Source: Clostridium sp. MD294
GTDB taxonomy: Bacteria; Bacillota; Clostridia; Lachnospirales; Anaerotignaceae
Assembly: GCF_000364165.2 (NCBI RefSeq)
Contig: NZ_CP097810.1
Coordinates: forward strand, 2,482,130 to 2,546,129
Length of the DNA stretch: 64,000 nucleotides
Direction of reading: 5' to 3'
In this document: in pieces, positions 44,825-54,154 of the stretch
Numbering within the stretch: position 1 is the first letter of the stretch
Layout of the letters: each line of letters opens with the position of its first letter
The notes under the pieces: generated by a model
What the model was told of the DNA's origin: nothing
Database searches by the model: none
Seen by the model: the letters and a program-made list of their open reading frames with translations, nothing else
Position numbers and translations under genes: made by a program

Positions 44825-44933
44825 TTGTTGTTTCTTAATCTTTAATATAAGCTAGCTTAAAAGATATGTACTAGATTATTAACTGTTTTTTTGTCAAAAT
44901 AATCAATAACCTTCTATTCTGAAGAAAGTGTGA

Positions 44934-45262
44934 TTACCGATTATTTTTTTCAACAACTTTTTTAGCAGTAGAACCAGAAAATGTAAAAGTTTCATTGCTT
45001 CCTGACCTACTAGCACCTCTTTTTGTACGCAGAGTTTGTCATAAACCATAAGCAGTTTCCAATAGGATTTTTACTGTACTCATATTAGATACAATATCAA
45101 GAGAATCTGCCCAAGCGTCAGATTCTAAATCTGGTTTTCTTGCTTTGAAAGTTGTCATTTCTTTAAATTAATACTTTTTCAAGATAACGCTTTCAAAAGT
45201 AGAACCTCCAAATTCACTTTTTCCACTATCTCTTCCTTCAAATTCTGATAAATCCCATGTAC
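44934..45262 (-). pseudogene. Decayed small exported-protein gene
   Basis: On the minus strand a readable frame holds STWDLSEFEGRDSGKSEFGG and STFESVILKKY, then TAA, then FKEMTTFKARKPDLESDAWA and a stretch to ETAYGL, then TGA. It ends QTLRTKRGASRSGSNETFTF to the natural stop at 44934. A further TAA lies just upstream (45264-45266). No frameshift is needed inside this stretch. The basic GTxSGSNETFTFSGS tail suggests a small cell-surface or phage-tail-like protein. The family is not recognised. Confidence 0.5.
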
Positions 45263-45349
45263 TTTAAGAATATGACTAAAATTTTTCAATCAATTTTTAA
45301 GCTAAGTAATCTATTAAGAAAATTATGGAAATATTAAAAATTTGTATAC

Positions 45350-45540
45350 AAAGTTATGTCTGCATCGAGTGCAAGCAAGGGAACTTTTCACGCTTGTTGG
45401 GGTATGTCTACGCTTCGCTCCAGTTGGTGCTAAGCAAATGTCCACTGGACATTCAGCACCTCCAAACCCCTAATGCAAATTTTTTTGAAATTTGCAAAAT
45501 GCCTTCGGCGTCGTTAAAAACAAAAAATACAAATAAAAAA
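45350..45540. repeat. GC-richer module with nested hairpins
   Basis: This segment has clearly higher GC than its surroundings. It contains a hairpin of GGTGCT...AGCACC (45426-45431, 45455-45460) enclosing AATGTCC-ACT-GGACATT (45437-45453). A second hairpin is GCAAATTT/AAATTTGC (45475-45495). It marks the left side of the mobile-element relic. The long open frame across it has no ribosome site and unlikely composition. I suspect a dispersed non-coding repeat or an element end. Between 44825 and 45657 I see nothing else apart from the decayed gene. Confidence 0.4.
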
Positions 45541-45657
45541 AGAGATGAAATCAGAAATTGTTATACCAATTTCGTTTCTTAAGGAAAGCTCTAACCCTTT
45601 TTATTTTTTTATGTTATAATGCTATTATTATAAAAAAATAAGAAAGGAAAATAAATT

Positions 45658-45969
45658 ATGTTCCGAAAAAATCATAAAATAATAAATGGAAGATTACTAC
45701 AAATAAACAAATCTTTTTCTCAATTAAAACAGAAACAAAAAGAGAAAATTAGCGAATGGCTTTATCAAGAATATGCTCATATTTATGATGAGGTTGGAAA
45801 ACCACCTAACTCTAAACGCAATGTAGAAATACTAAGTGCTGTCTATAATAAAATAGAAGAAGCTGAAATTTGGATACCTTTTTATGAAGTAGAAAAATAT
45901 TTTTATAGTCGTAAACATAGATTTCAAACTCGTTATGAAAAGGCACACAATATAGAACAAGAACAGTAA
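45658..45969 (+). CDS. Small mobile-element-associated protein
   Basis: This 103-residue protein has an AAGGAAA site before ATG and no stops. It is charged and helical: INKSFSQLKQKQKEKISEWL, YQEYAHIYDEVGKPPNSKRN, and VEKYFYSRKHRFQTRYEKA near the end. I associate this pattern with small proteins coded beside relaxase genes in Clostridial mobilizable elements, but no function is established. It converges with the broken relaxase gene on the other strand and is the only intact frame within the element relic. Confidence 0.6.
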   Translation: MFRKNHKIINGRLLQINKSFSQLKQKQKEKISEWLYQEYAHIYDEVGKPPNSKRNVEILSAVYNKIEEAEIWIPFYEVEKYFYSRKHRFQTRYEKAHNIEQEQ

Positions 45970-46022
45970 TTTTTTATATTTGCTGGTCTTTTTCTGAATT
46001 TTTTTGTTTGGTTTGGAGCAGT

Positions 46023-47093
46023 TTATCCATGTTTTGCTTTGCTGTTTGATACTCCAGCATTTCCTTTTTTGCTTTTGTATATTATTGGTAAATCTGTTGT
46101 TTTTTCCAATAAGTGTTGATATAGTTGTTGTAATTCTTTCATTTTTGGAAGATTTTTTTGATTGGTTTTTTCAAAAAATGTTTTTGCTTTTTTGTGTTTT
46201 ATGATGTCCTTGTTATGCTCTTTTTTGAAATTTTGTTTGTCTTTTGTTTTCTGATATTGCTTATAAATATCAATAGTTCTAGCATAATAAATGATATTCG
46301 TTTTTAACTCTAAAACCTTTTTTATCTGCTTTTCTTTTTGTTTTAATTGGTTAGATATTTCATGAAATCGTTCTGTACTATTCTGTGCTTGTTGCTCTAA
46401 TGTCTGATAATTTATATCGTTTTCTATTAAAAAATTTACGATATTTGCTGTCTGTTTTACATTAAATATTTTTGCCCATTGTTCATAAGCTACACCTTTT
46501 CCTTGTTCTTTTTTTTTGCTGAATATCAATAAAAGAAGTGATACTTTTTTTGCTTTCTATTCTGCATAATATTCGCCTTTTTGTTAATTTTCTTTTATAG
46601 TAGATAGACAATGTTCTTTACAAATTTTATCACTCAATTTTTGTGATGATATTCCCTATCACTTATAAGCATTAAACTTATGTGTACAATCCAATGAAGT
46701 GCTATTAATTTCTATATGATTATGAATATGATTTTTATTTGTGTGTGTAGAAATCACAAATTGATGTTCTCCTTTTGTAAATTCATAGGCAAATTGATAA
46801 CCAATTTCATGTGCTTTTTGTGGTGTGATTTCCTCTGGTTTAAACGACTGCATCAGCATATAACTGATATTGTTTTTATCTTTTGACTGACTTCTTTTTG
46901 TTATCATTTCATACAATTTTTTACTGATTAAAAATTCTTCTGCTGCTGTTTCTAGACTACACTCATAAGCACTCACAAGTAATCCATTTTGTGTTTTTTC
47001 TGGATTTTTAGCGTAATCAATATGAAATTTGATACACTCTTTTATTGTTTGGTTTTTAGAAGTATGTCTGTTATAAAAAGGAACAACTGCCAT
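46023..47093 (-). pseudogene. Relaxase gene, broken
   Basis: The N-terminal part (start 47093) is a relaxase domain: MAVVPFYNRHTSKNQTIKEC, IKFHIDYAKNPEKT, YQFAYEFTKGEHQFVISTHT, and the metal motif HIHNHIEINS. The frame stops at 46659-46661 after HKFNAYK. Remnants follow in mixed frames (GISSQKLSDKICKEHCLSTI). An open C-terminal part, 46529-46023, reads VAYEQWAKIFNVKQTANIVN and KQIKKVLELKTNIIYYARTI with a coiled coil, matching relaxase tails of Clostridial mobilizable elements. There are several stops and shifts, so mobilization from here is not possible without help. Confidence 0.75.
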
Positions 47094-47108
47094 ATATTCA
47101 CCTCTTTT

Positions 47109-47433
47109 TTATAAAAATTGGTTCAATATTTGTTCTACAGAACACCATATTTTTTGGTAGCGTTGCTGTAATTCTTTCATTTCTTCTGCATAAAAATTTC
47201 CTGTTTCATTTGTTCTTTTTGCAATCTGATTGATATTATTCGTAATAGAGCGAAGCAAAATAACAAGTTCTTGTATGCTACTCATATCTATAGCAATGAT
47301 ATAGCCTTCTGTTGCCATTTTTCGTAAATATCCTCTCATATTGTTTGTGCCAGCTAGTTTCATTTTTTCATGAATGATGTTTTTTTCTTGTTCAGAAATT
47401 TTGGTATAAAGTCCTATATTTCTTTTTTTGCAT
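47109..47433 (-). pseudogene. mobC: MobC relaxosome protein, frameshifted in an A7 run
   Basis: Readable MobC sequence runs from an ATG at 47433 (GAGGTG upstream): Met-Gln-Lys-Lys, then a one-base slip in A7 (47423-47429). The frame continues RNIGLYTKISEQEKNIIHEK and KMATEGYIIAIDMSSIQELV, then ITNNINQIAKRTNETGNFYA, to the stop at 47109. The NINQIARRxNETGN motif is characteristic of MobC, which opens DNA at oriT with the relaxase. The gene lies directly before the relaxase gene, the usual order. The homopolymer slip is the only lesion seen. Confidence 0.65.
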
Positions 47434-47699
47434 TATAACATCACCTCTTTTTGTTTTTTGATTTCTATTGTAAAGGGATGAAAAGAATGGCAAAAAGGTG
47501 CAGAAAAAATGGCAATTTTATAAAGCAAAAAACGAGTAAAAAATAAAATATTTTTCATTCGTTTTTATCTTAAAAGTTTTTATGAAAAAAAATTAATTAA
47601 ATACTAATTTAACGCTAGTTAAAAGGCAGTTAAAGAATAGTTAAAAATGATTTTTTTATATTCTCATAACTATACTTTTCAACTAGAAACACTTAAAAT
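47434..47699. other. Gap upstream of mobC, likely site of a lost oriT
   Basis: Between the mobC start and the methylase relic the sequence is AT-rich. It carries irregular repeats of the type TTAA...AGTTAAA near 47595-47650 (CTAGTTAAAAGGCAGTTAAAGAATAGTTAAAAA). Transfer origins of such elements usually lie here, but I cannot identify a nick site. Confidence 0.25.
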
Positions 47700-48190
47700 T
47701 TTTTTATAATCAATTCTTTATACATTCCTTTTTTATCATCATTAAGAGATAAATTACTACCTCTTGTATGTTAAAACCTTGATATAAACCTCTTATAAAA
47801 TCATTATCATTATAGCTTAATACAAAATTACTTTTTATATTTTTAAGCATATTCTTTAATAGTATATGAAACCGTAGCCACCCATATCATACATCTTTTC
47901 TGTTTTATAATAAGGTGGGGCACAATAAAACAATGTTCCTTGTTTATCATATCTTTACACTATGTATTTAAAATCTTTATTTTCTATTACTATCCTTGCT
48001 AATCTTTTTGAAATTACTTCTATATTTCGCAAAAGTAAATAAGGGCTTCTGTAATTTGCACCATATTGTTTTAAACTTGCACCATAAGATGTTCTAATCA
48101 TATAATAAAATATTGCTGCTTTTTGAATATATGTCAAATCTGTTCTATTTTTGTTTTGCTGAAAAGCATCAAATATTTCTCTTACATTTA
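47700..48190 (-). pseudogene. Dam-type (D12 class) adenine methyltransferase relic
   Basis: Minus-strand pieces in order: REIFDAFQQNKNRTDLTYIQ, KAAIFYYMIRTSYGASLKQY, VISKRLARIVIENKDFKYIV, TAA (47955-47957), RYDKQGTLFYCAPPYYKTEK, MYDMGGYGF. After a shift come LKNMLKNIKSNFVLSYNDND and FIRGLYQGFNI. The FYY.IRTS and SYND motifs are diagnostic of D12-class adenine methylases. The catalytic DPPY reads APPY, so even a repaired gene would be inactive. The N-terminal AdoMet half is missing. Confidence 0.7.
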
Positions 48191-49094
48191 ATATAAATTG
48201 TAATATTTGAAAATCTTTTAAAATGTTCTATCCATTCTTTTCGGTTGTGCCACAGTTCCTTTTCTAATTTTTCATTTAAAGCAGAAATTTCTTTTTTTAC
48301 TGTTTCTAACTTTGTTGTATATTCCTCCTTTAACATTCTGTAATCTTGTTTTGGCAAAATTCCCTTGATGTAATTTTCATATAATGAAGACTGAAACGTT
48401 TTTAATTCCTCTTCTGCTTGCTCTTTTTATACAATTTTATTTCCATATTTTTGTGCAATTTTTTGGTTCATTCTTTCTTTTTCTATGTTGTTGAGTAATT
48501 TCTCCAATGAAATCACATTACTGATATGCTTTTTGACACTTTCTAAAACACAAGCTATTAGGTTATCCTCTTTTATCATATGAGAAGAAGTGCAGCCTTT
48601 TTTACCAGTTGGACAATAATAATAAAAATATTTTTGTCTTTGTAGGCAACGCTTTTTCTTGTCATACGGTTTCCACAATCTGCACAAATCAGTAAACCTG
48701 AAAACAAATATACGCTTTCTTTATGAGGTGCTGTTTTGGTATTCAAAAGAAAAATACTTTGCACTAAATCAAATTCCTGTTTTGAAATGACTGCTTCGTG
48801 GGTATTTTTTATATAAATCCATTCTTCTTTTGACTTTTGAATAATATTTTTTAATTTGTAATTGTATGTTGTTTTTTTGCCTTGCACCATTGTTCCTGTA
48901 TAAATTTCATTTTTTAGTATTCGTAGTATGGTTGTTGCTGACCATTTTGCATTATTTTCTGTAATATATCTGCCTTTTACATAAGCATATCTTTTTTCTT
49001 TTTTGTACATAATGGGAGAAAGGACATCTCTTTCATTTAATACATCAGAAATTCTTGCTTCATTCATGCCATCTAATTGCTGATTTTGCTCCAT
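48186..49094 (-). pseudogene. Large serine recombinase remnant
   Basis: The piece starting near 49094 carries the recombinase domain (KWSATTILRILKNEIYTGTM, EWIYIKNTHEAVISKQEFDL) and the zinc ribbon start SGLLICADCGNRMTRKS. A frameshift near 48640 continues it as DKKYFYYYCP-like sequence (YFYYYCPTGKKGCTSSHMIK). An in-frame TAA lies at 48427-48429, followed by a coiled coil (LKEEYTTKLETVKKEISALN) that ends abruptly at the methylase relic. The N-terminal resolvase domain with the catalytic Ser is absent. This was the integrase of a transposable element. Confidence 0.75.
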
Positions 49095-49097
49095 TTT

Positions 49098-49674
49098 CTA
49101 CAACACTTTTTTGATGTTTGAGTTTGTTTTTGCTGCTTCACAGCACGCAAATAATACAAATTTGCAGGCAGACATATTTCTTTTTAAAATACCTACAAAT
49201 TTTGTGTTATATGTTTTGTCAACAATACTTTTACTTCCCATATAAACACCAGTGCAATTATCGTCTGTTTTATCGCTTTCCGCACTTGGAGAAATGACAA
49301 CTCTATCATAAATTCCATGACCTGTATACATTAAAACATCGGTACAATTATATAAGCGGTCAATATTTACATAATCTAGGATTTATATAACGTTCTACAG
49401 AATAATTCAGGTAATTTCCACCTAAATAGTCTTCAGCAATATCAACGTCTGGAATAGTATCTATATCACCTCGCACTGGTGCATAAAGAGCAGCATACAT
49501 TTCATCTGTTGTTGTTTTCTCAGTGTTTCTTTCTGGTTCTATAAAATTACCTGAAATTGATTCAATTTCTTCCTTAGTCATTTCACTCCATCTTTCTGGA
49601 ATTACTGCAAAAGCTGAAATTGTGGTATTAAAACATAAAATTAATGAAACAGCAATTGTAATAAATTTTTTCAT
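49098..49674 (-). pseudogene. Truncated secreted caspase/CHAT-like protein gene
   Basis: The start at 49674 gives a signal peptide (MKKFITIAVSLILCFNTTISAFA), then VIPERWSEMTKEEIESISGN and on to YLNYSVERYINP. A frameshift near 49385 leads into NIDRLYNCTDVLMYTGHGIY, DRVVISPSAESDKTDDNCTG and KFVLFACCEAAKTNSN. The GHG and FACC(E) spacing resembles the His/Cys dyad of caspase-fold peptidases (C11/C14/CHAT type); this is tentative. The sequence ends at TAG 49098-49100, where recombinase sequence begins in the same frame, so the mobile element probably cut the gene. Confidence 0.5.
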
Positions 49675-50022
49675 ATAAATTCTCTTTATCTTAAATTAAG
49701 CGTTAAGTTACATTAAAATGATATAGACAACAGCCCCTTATTAAAGATTTTGTTCTTTTTTGTCCTTTTAATATTGCATTTTTAAAAGTCTTTTTTGTAT
49801 TTTTATTTTCATATTAAATTAACAGAACTAAACTAATAACTTTATTATGTTAAAATAAATATTTTTTTGAATATTATAATAATATAAACAATAATTTTTT
49901 TATAAAAAAGGAAAAATAAAATTAGATAAAAAACAATTCTAAATGTCATATTCAATTACTATTTTAATATTTGCTACAAACATATTAATATTCATAATGT
50001 ATCTTTATTGCTTAAACATATG
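49675..50022. other. AT-rich intergenic region
   Basis: These 348 bases contain no plausible gene and no strong hairpin. They separate the truncated secreted-protein gene from the end of the next minus-strand gene. Confidence 0.5.
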
Positions 50023-50895
50023 CTATCTTTTATAATATTCATCTGCTGGCAGATATATCGTTTCTTTATTCCATATTTTAATACCTTCTTCTTTTGTAAT
50101 ATATACTATTTTTAACTCATCATCCCAATAAGTATCATATCCACCCAATGTAGCTAAATCTCTTACAGCAACATATATAATTTCATCTGTTACTTCTCCA
50201 TATAATGGTACAGGTTTTTCTTTTCGCACAGAAACCATTTGTGTTTTCACATCATATATTGCTTGTGTATTTAATGCTGTATTCAATTCTTTAAATGGTA
50301 CCATCATTTGATTATTTTTGTTGATATAAGGTTTTCCCCATTTATAAGTTACTTTTTTAGTATCCACAAACACTTCATTATTATAAATATCTTTCTCATT
50401 TAATTCGAAAGTATATCTTTGATGTTTTTTTTCTGCATTTTGAAGAAATTTATAAAATTCGTTTTCATTGCCATCTTCCATATTTCCAGATACAAACACC
50501 CAATCATGTGTAAATATTTTATCTGCAGTCACTGAAAAACTTGTTAATTCTTCACCATTTTTATAGAATGTTACATGATATCTTTCTACATCACCCGGAT
50601 AAGCACCATCATTTTTATCTATTTCAAAATAAGTAGGACCATCTACAATTTCTTGCAAAGGCATAGTCATTAATATATCATAACCCTGTTTAATTTCATA
50701 TTCATCTACTACATGACAATCACCATATTTATGTACTCTAATGTGAATCATAGAAATATCTGATACATCTGTGACACCAATAAATTTTTCCATTGTCATA
50801 ACATCTTCATTATTTATTGTTGTTTGATTACTTGCAAAAACTGTAACACAATATAATATACAAAATAGCATCATAAATAATATATTCTTTTTCAT
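50023..50895 (-). CDS. Secreted protein with C-terminal copper-amine-oxidase-N domain
   Basis: This 290-residue protein has a signal peptide (MKKNILFMMLFCILYCVTVFA, cleavage about 21). Residues 30-170 are an unrecognised beta-rich domain (SMIHIRVHKYGDCHVVDEYE, VERYHVTFYKNGEELTSFSV). Residues about 180-275 match the copper-amine-oxidase N-terminal domain: VDTKKVTYKWGKPYINKNNQ, MMVPFKELNTALNTQAIYD, then IIYVAVRDLATLGGYDTYWD. That domain generally anchors or presents exported proteins in Clostridia. It follows the secreted peptidase gene by 69 bases on the same strand and may be co-transcribed. Confidence 0.72.
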   Translation of the reverse strand: MKKNILFMMLFCILYCVTVFASNQTTINNEDVMTMEKFIGVTDVSDISMIHIRVHKYGDCHVVDEYEIKQGYDILMTMPLQEIVDGPTYFEIDKNDGAYPGDVERYHVTFYKNGEELTSFSVTADKIFTHDWVFVSGNMEDGNENEFYKFLQNAEKKHQRYTFELNEKDIYNNEVFVDTKKVTYKWGKPYINKNNQMMVPFKELNTALNTQAIYDVKTQMVSVRKEKPVPLYGEVTDEIIYVAVRDLATLGGYDTYWDDELKIVYITKEEGIKIWNKETIYLPADEYYKR

Positions 50896-50964
50896 GTCCT
50901 ATCTACTCTCCTTTTTTATGATAAAATGCAAAAGCAATATAGCTTTTGCATTATTACTAATTTT

Positions 50965-52161
50965 TTAACAGGATAAAGTAATCACACTATTTGATGTTCT
51001 ATCGTAAGGTATGTATCTAACAGACGTTGTTCTTCCTCCAATAATACCAAAATATATTTTATCATCTTTTGTATCATACATATATTTTTCATAAGATACG
51101 ACTAATACAAAATGGTCATTGTATATTTTGTTATTCATTAAAAATAAAATCTGTGGACTGTCTTTCAGTATATTACTTCTTATAGTGTCTGTATTAACTC
51201 TTGCAGAATAGGAACAATTCAAACGAGTTACACCTACATCATCTATAAATGTTTCAATTGCATTAAATAAATCTTTTGCAAGAGCTCCGTTTCCACCAGC
51301 AGCACCACTTGTTTGTAATATTCTTCTATAAGTTGCATCCCAACTGCCATTAAGCTTTAATTTATTCATACCATATATCTCATCACAGTATGCAAATGCA
51401 TTAACTGCTGCTACCGCAGAACAATTATCCCTATCTGGATATTGACCTTGGGTTACATATTTCACTGTATTATAATCATACATTTCTTGTCCATCGAAAT
51501 CATCCCAATCTTCTTCAATATCAGCAGGATCTTCGATTTCAGCAACCTTACTAGCTCGTTCTAATGCATCATTCCATTCATTTTTAAATTCATCTTCAGA
51601 ATCTCTTGCTTTTTTTAATGTTCCTTGTAATTCACTATATGTACCAATGTTCTGTCCATCTAAATCAACAAGTTCCTCAGCTTCATTCTCTACTAAGTAG
51701 TCAATTCCACCAACGTAATACATTTTATTAGCATTTCTTGTTTCATTGGCTGCTGTGTCAAATATGCTTTCTCCATCAGAACAACTAAATTCTATAACTG
51801 GATGGTAACATTTTTGTGCTCCAATTACAATATAGCCACTATATGAACCATTTTCATCTAAAACATCAAATTTATATGCAGAAGGAGTATCACTTAAATC
51901 ATACATTGTTATATTTTTTTCAAGAGTAAAATTTTCTGGAAATGTTTCTGTTACTCCTGGTGCTTTTGACCTTGATATAATAAATTGCTTTGCAACTAAT
52001 TCTGCATCTTTTTCACTAATTTCATTTACGTTTTCTTTTATACCATTTTCAGTTTCCTCTAATACTACACTAATATTTTCCTCTAATTGTTGAGCAAATC
52101 CTGTTACTACAGAACCAGTTGCTATAATACAGCTTAATGCTAAAGCTATCATTTTTTTCAT
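50965..52161 (-). CDS. Secreted papain-fold cysteine peptidase with propeptide
   Basis: This 398-residue protein has a signal peptide (MKKMIALALSCIIATGSVVTGFA, cleavage about 23). A prodomain (about 45-135) is typical of streptopain/C10-type enzymes: ISEKDAELVAKQFIISRSKA, SAYKFDVLDENGSYSGYIVI, then YHPVIEFSCSDG. The catalytic region has Cys in YPDRDNCSAVAAVNAFAY (about 247) and His in NDHFVLVVSYE (about 350), followed by YFGIIGG. It is probably released as an inactive precursor. An acidic linker (about 185-225) separates the parts. It is likely a secreted nutrient or virulence-type protease. Its placement beside the BlaI/M56 pair hints at joint control, but no operator is seen. Confidence 0.75.
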   Translation of the reverse strand: MKKMIALALSCIIATGSVVTGFAQQLEENISVVLEETENGIKENVNEISEKDAELVAKQFIISRSKAPGVTETFPENFTLEKNITMYDLSDTPSAYKFDVLDENGSYSGYIVIGAQKCYHPVIEFSCSDGESIFDTAANETRNANKMYYVGGIDYLVENEAEELVDLDGQNIGTYSELQGTLKKARDSEDEFKNEWNDALERASKVAEIEDPADIEEDWDDFDGQEMYDYNTVKYVTQGQYPDRDNCSAVAAVNAFAYCDEIYGMNKLKLNGSWDATYRRILQTSGAAGGNGALAKDLFNAIETFIDDVGVTRLNCSYSARVNTDTIRSNILKDSPQILFLMNNKIYNDHFVLVVSYEKYMYDTKDDKIYFGIIGGRTTSVRYIPYDRTSNSVITLSC

Positions 52162-52414
52162 AATATATTCCTCCTAAAATTAACATTTGAAATTTTATTT
52201 TTTATTTGTTATACTTAGGAAAATGTCTTATAAAAATATAGAATTTTACTGCTGCCACGCAATACAAAACGCTATATTATAAGGCATTTTTTATTTTGTT
52301 ATCCACCTCTCCAACGCATTTCAATATCCTCCTTTCTTTTTTTATATTTATAATATAGGCTAAAATGCCATATTATCTATATTATCTTAATAAAGTATTA
52401 AGTTATTATCAAGT

Positions 52415-53731
52415 TTAATGAGGACATTTTTTATAAGTTTTTGAACTAGCAATGCCTAGTGTCCAATAAGCATCACAACCAGCACAATAATCTACATTAT
52501 AAACAATTACCTCACAAGAACCATCACTGTATTTTATATGTTTCTCTAGTGTTGTTTTTACTTTATTGTGTGTATGTCTTGGTTCTGCTGTTTCTTCTCC
52601 CTCTTGTAATATTCTTGTAGTTTCTTTTATATCACCCATATAGTGACTTTCTTCAACTGTTTGTGTTATTGTTACACTTCCATCTTCATTTACTTTAAAA
52701 TCGTCCTTATCAATAAATTCAACATTTTCTAAAAAAATACTATGTAATACGACATCGGTATCTTTCGCTGCTACGCTACATACAGGTACTGTAAATAATA
52801 AAAATGCTATTACTACAATTCTTCCTAAAGTATTTCTTTTTTTATTGTTATTCATAATGTATTTTATCCTCCTATTTAATGTGTTTTTTCTTTCTCCAAA
52901 TCCTACTGCAAATCCAAAACTTCTTCTTTTTTGTTTTTCTTCTGTCAATTTTAGCAACACTTTAATATATGTTTTCTTTTCTTCTTTTGTAAACTTTTCT
53001 GTTAACTCCTCGTCGCAACCCACTTCTATCCAATCATATAAAGAGTTTCTCAATATAGCAAACAAAGGATTAAACCAATTCAAACAACTCAACACCTGCA
53101 TAGCTGCTTTTAAAGGTACATCATTTCTTTTCATGTGCATACATTCATGTCTTAATATCGCTTTCATTTCTGTTTCACTCAGTTGATTGACAAGTAGTGA
53201 GGGAATTAAAATATATTGTTTCAATATTCCTATGGTACATGGCTGAGCAACATCTATTTTTCCATATAAACTAATTTTTTTATTAATATGCAATTCTTTT
53301 TGCACTTCACTTAATACTCTTTGCCAAATCGTTTCTGAAAGAGAAATTCCTTTTTTAATTGTTTTTATGGTATAGATATAATACGACATTTCATAAATAA
53401 AATAGAGTATCATACCAATCAGCCAAATAGTAACTATTTGATTAGAAATATCAGTCTGCTGAATGATGTCATAAAATTTATTTTGTATATCACTTTTTCC
53501 TGTTACAACGATAAGGGTATGTTCCAAAAACGATTGATAACTCCCATCAATTTCCATAATTAGCGAAAAAAATGGTATTACAAACATCAACAATGCTACA
53601 ATATTCAGCCATATAATATATTTTGATGGTATTTTTTCATACAACCATCTTTCCACATATAAAAACAATATTCCTGCTACTCCTCCAGCAACAGAAAGTT
53701 GTAATACCGCAATAAAACACATAGAAATCAA
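52415..53731 (-). CDS. BlaR1/MecR1-like M56 membrane peptidase sensor
   Basis: This 438-residue protein has membrane helices at the N-terminus (about 1-130), then a cytoplasmic zinc peptidase domain with LRHECMHMKRND (HExxH, about 191-195) and the distal Glu in VGCDEELT. One more helix follows at about 305-322. The extracellular C-terminal part is only about 115 residues. It is not a penicillin-binding domain: it is Thr/Lys-rich and ends in a Cys-Ala-Gly-Cys...Cys-Pro-His segment. M56 sensors cleave their BlaI-type repressor after an outside signal. The gene overlaps the repressor stop by 4 bases. The sensed ligand is probably not a beta-lactam. Confidence 0.85.
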   Translation of the reverse strand: MISMCFIAVLQLSVAGGVAGILFLYVERWLYEKIPSKYIIWLNIVALLMFVIPFFSLIMEIDGSYQSFLEHTLIVVTGKSDIQNKFYDIIQQTDISNQIVTIWLIGMILYFIYEMSYYIYTIKTIKKGISLSETIWQRVLSEVQKELHINKKISLYGKIDVAQPCTIGILKQYILIPSLLVNQLSETEMKAILRHECMHMKRNDVPLKAAMQVLSCLNWFNPLFAILRNSLYDWIEVGCDEELTEKFTKEEKKTYIKVLLKLTEEKQKRRSFGFAVGFGERKNTLNRRIKYIMNNNKKRNTLGRIVVIAFLLFTVPVCSVAAKDTDVVLHSIFLENVEFIDKDDFKVNEDGSVTITQTVEESHYMGDIKETTRILQEGEETAEPRHTHNKVKTTLEKHIKYSDGSCEVIVYNVDYCAGCDAYWTLGIASSKTYKKCPH

Positions 53732-54102
53732 AGTTTATCAACCCACTCCTTCATGTCCTCTATTTCTTGCTGTGTCAAATCTTCATCTCCTGTGAAAGCG
53801 GCTAAAAATCCTTTTAATGACCCCCCGAAATGCTTTTTTATCAGATTTTTTGCTTCATTTTTTCTAAAATCCTTTTCTTCAATAAGCGGATAATAATAAA
53901 ATGTCATTTGGTCTTTGATGCCAGCAACTGCACCTCTTTCCTCTAATTGCCCTACAAATGTTGACACAGTACGATAGGCTAGATGAATGTCTTGTTTTTT
54001 TAATTCTGCCAGTATTTCTGAAACACAAATTGGCTTTTCTGCCTTCCATAAAATGTTTAAAATTTTTAATTGTCCTTCTGTAATTTTTACGATTTCTTTC
54101 AT
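53728..54102 (-). CDS. BlaI/MecI/CopY-family repressor
   Basis: This 124-residue winged-helix repressor starts at ATG 54102, after AAGGAGAAA. Longer starts to 54150 lie inside the operator. The HTH region is ITEGQLKILNILWKAEKPIC, VSEILAELKKQDIHLAYRTV, STFVGQLEERGAVAG. The C-terminal dimerisation helix contains LIKKHFGGSLKGFLAAF. The family represses its own promoter and is inactivated by the M56 partner, here coupled downstream. A 28-base dyad overlaps the promoter. The targets besides itself are unknown; the secreted genes downstream are candidates. Confidence 0.88.
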   Translation of the reverse strand: MKEIVKITEGQLKILNILWKAEKPICVSEILAELKKQDIHLAYRTVSTFVGQLEERGAVAGIKDQMTFYYYPLIEEKDFRKNEAKNLIKKHFGGSLKGFLAAFTGDEDLTQQEIEDMKEWVDKL

Positions 54103-54126
54103 ATACTTTTTCTCCTTTCCTAAAAT

Positions 54127-54154
54127 AATATTGTAATGTAATACAAACAATATT
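54127..54154 (-). promoter_or_regulatory. Operator of the BlaI-type repressor
   Basis: A dyad AATATTGT (54127-54134) and ACAATATT (54147-54154) flanks a 12-base centre containing TGTA/TACA core elements, as in BlaI/MecI operators. A minus-strand TATAAT (54157-54152) overlaps its edge, so bound repressor would block transcription. The -35 box is not clear. Confidence 0.65.

Noticed and set aside
45325-45582. Plus-strand open frame of 85 codons
   Set aside because: It runs across two hairpins of the GC-richer module and has no ribosome site. Its codon use is unlike the neighbours.
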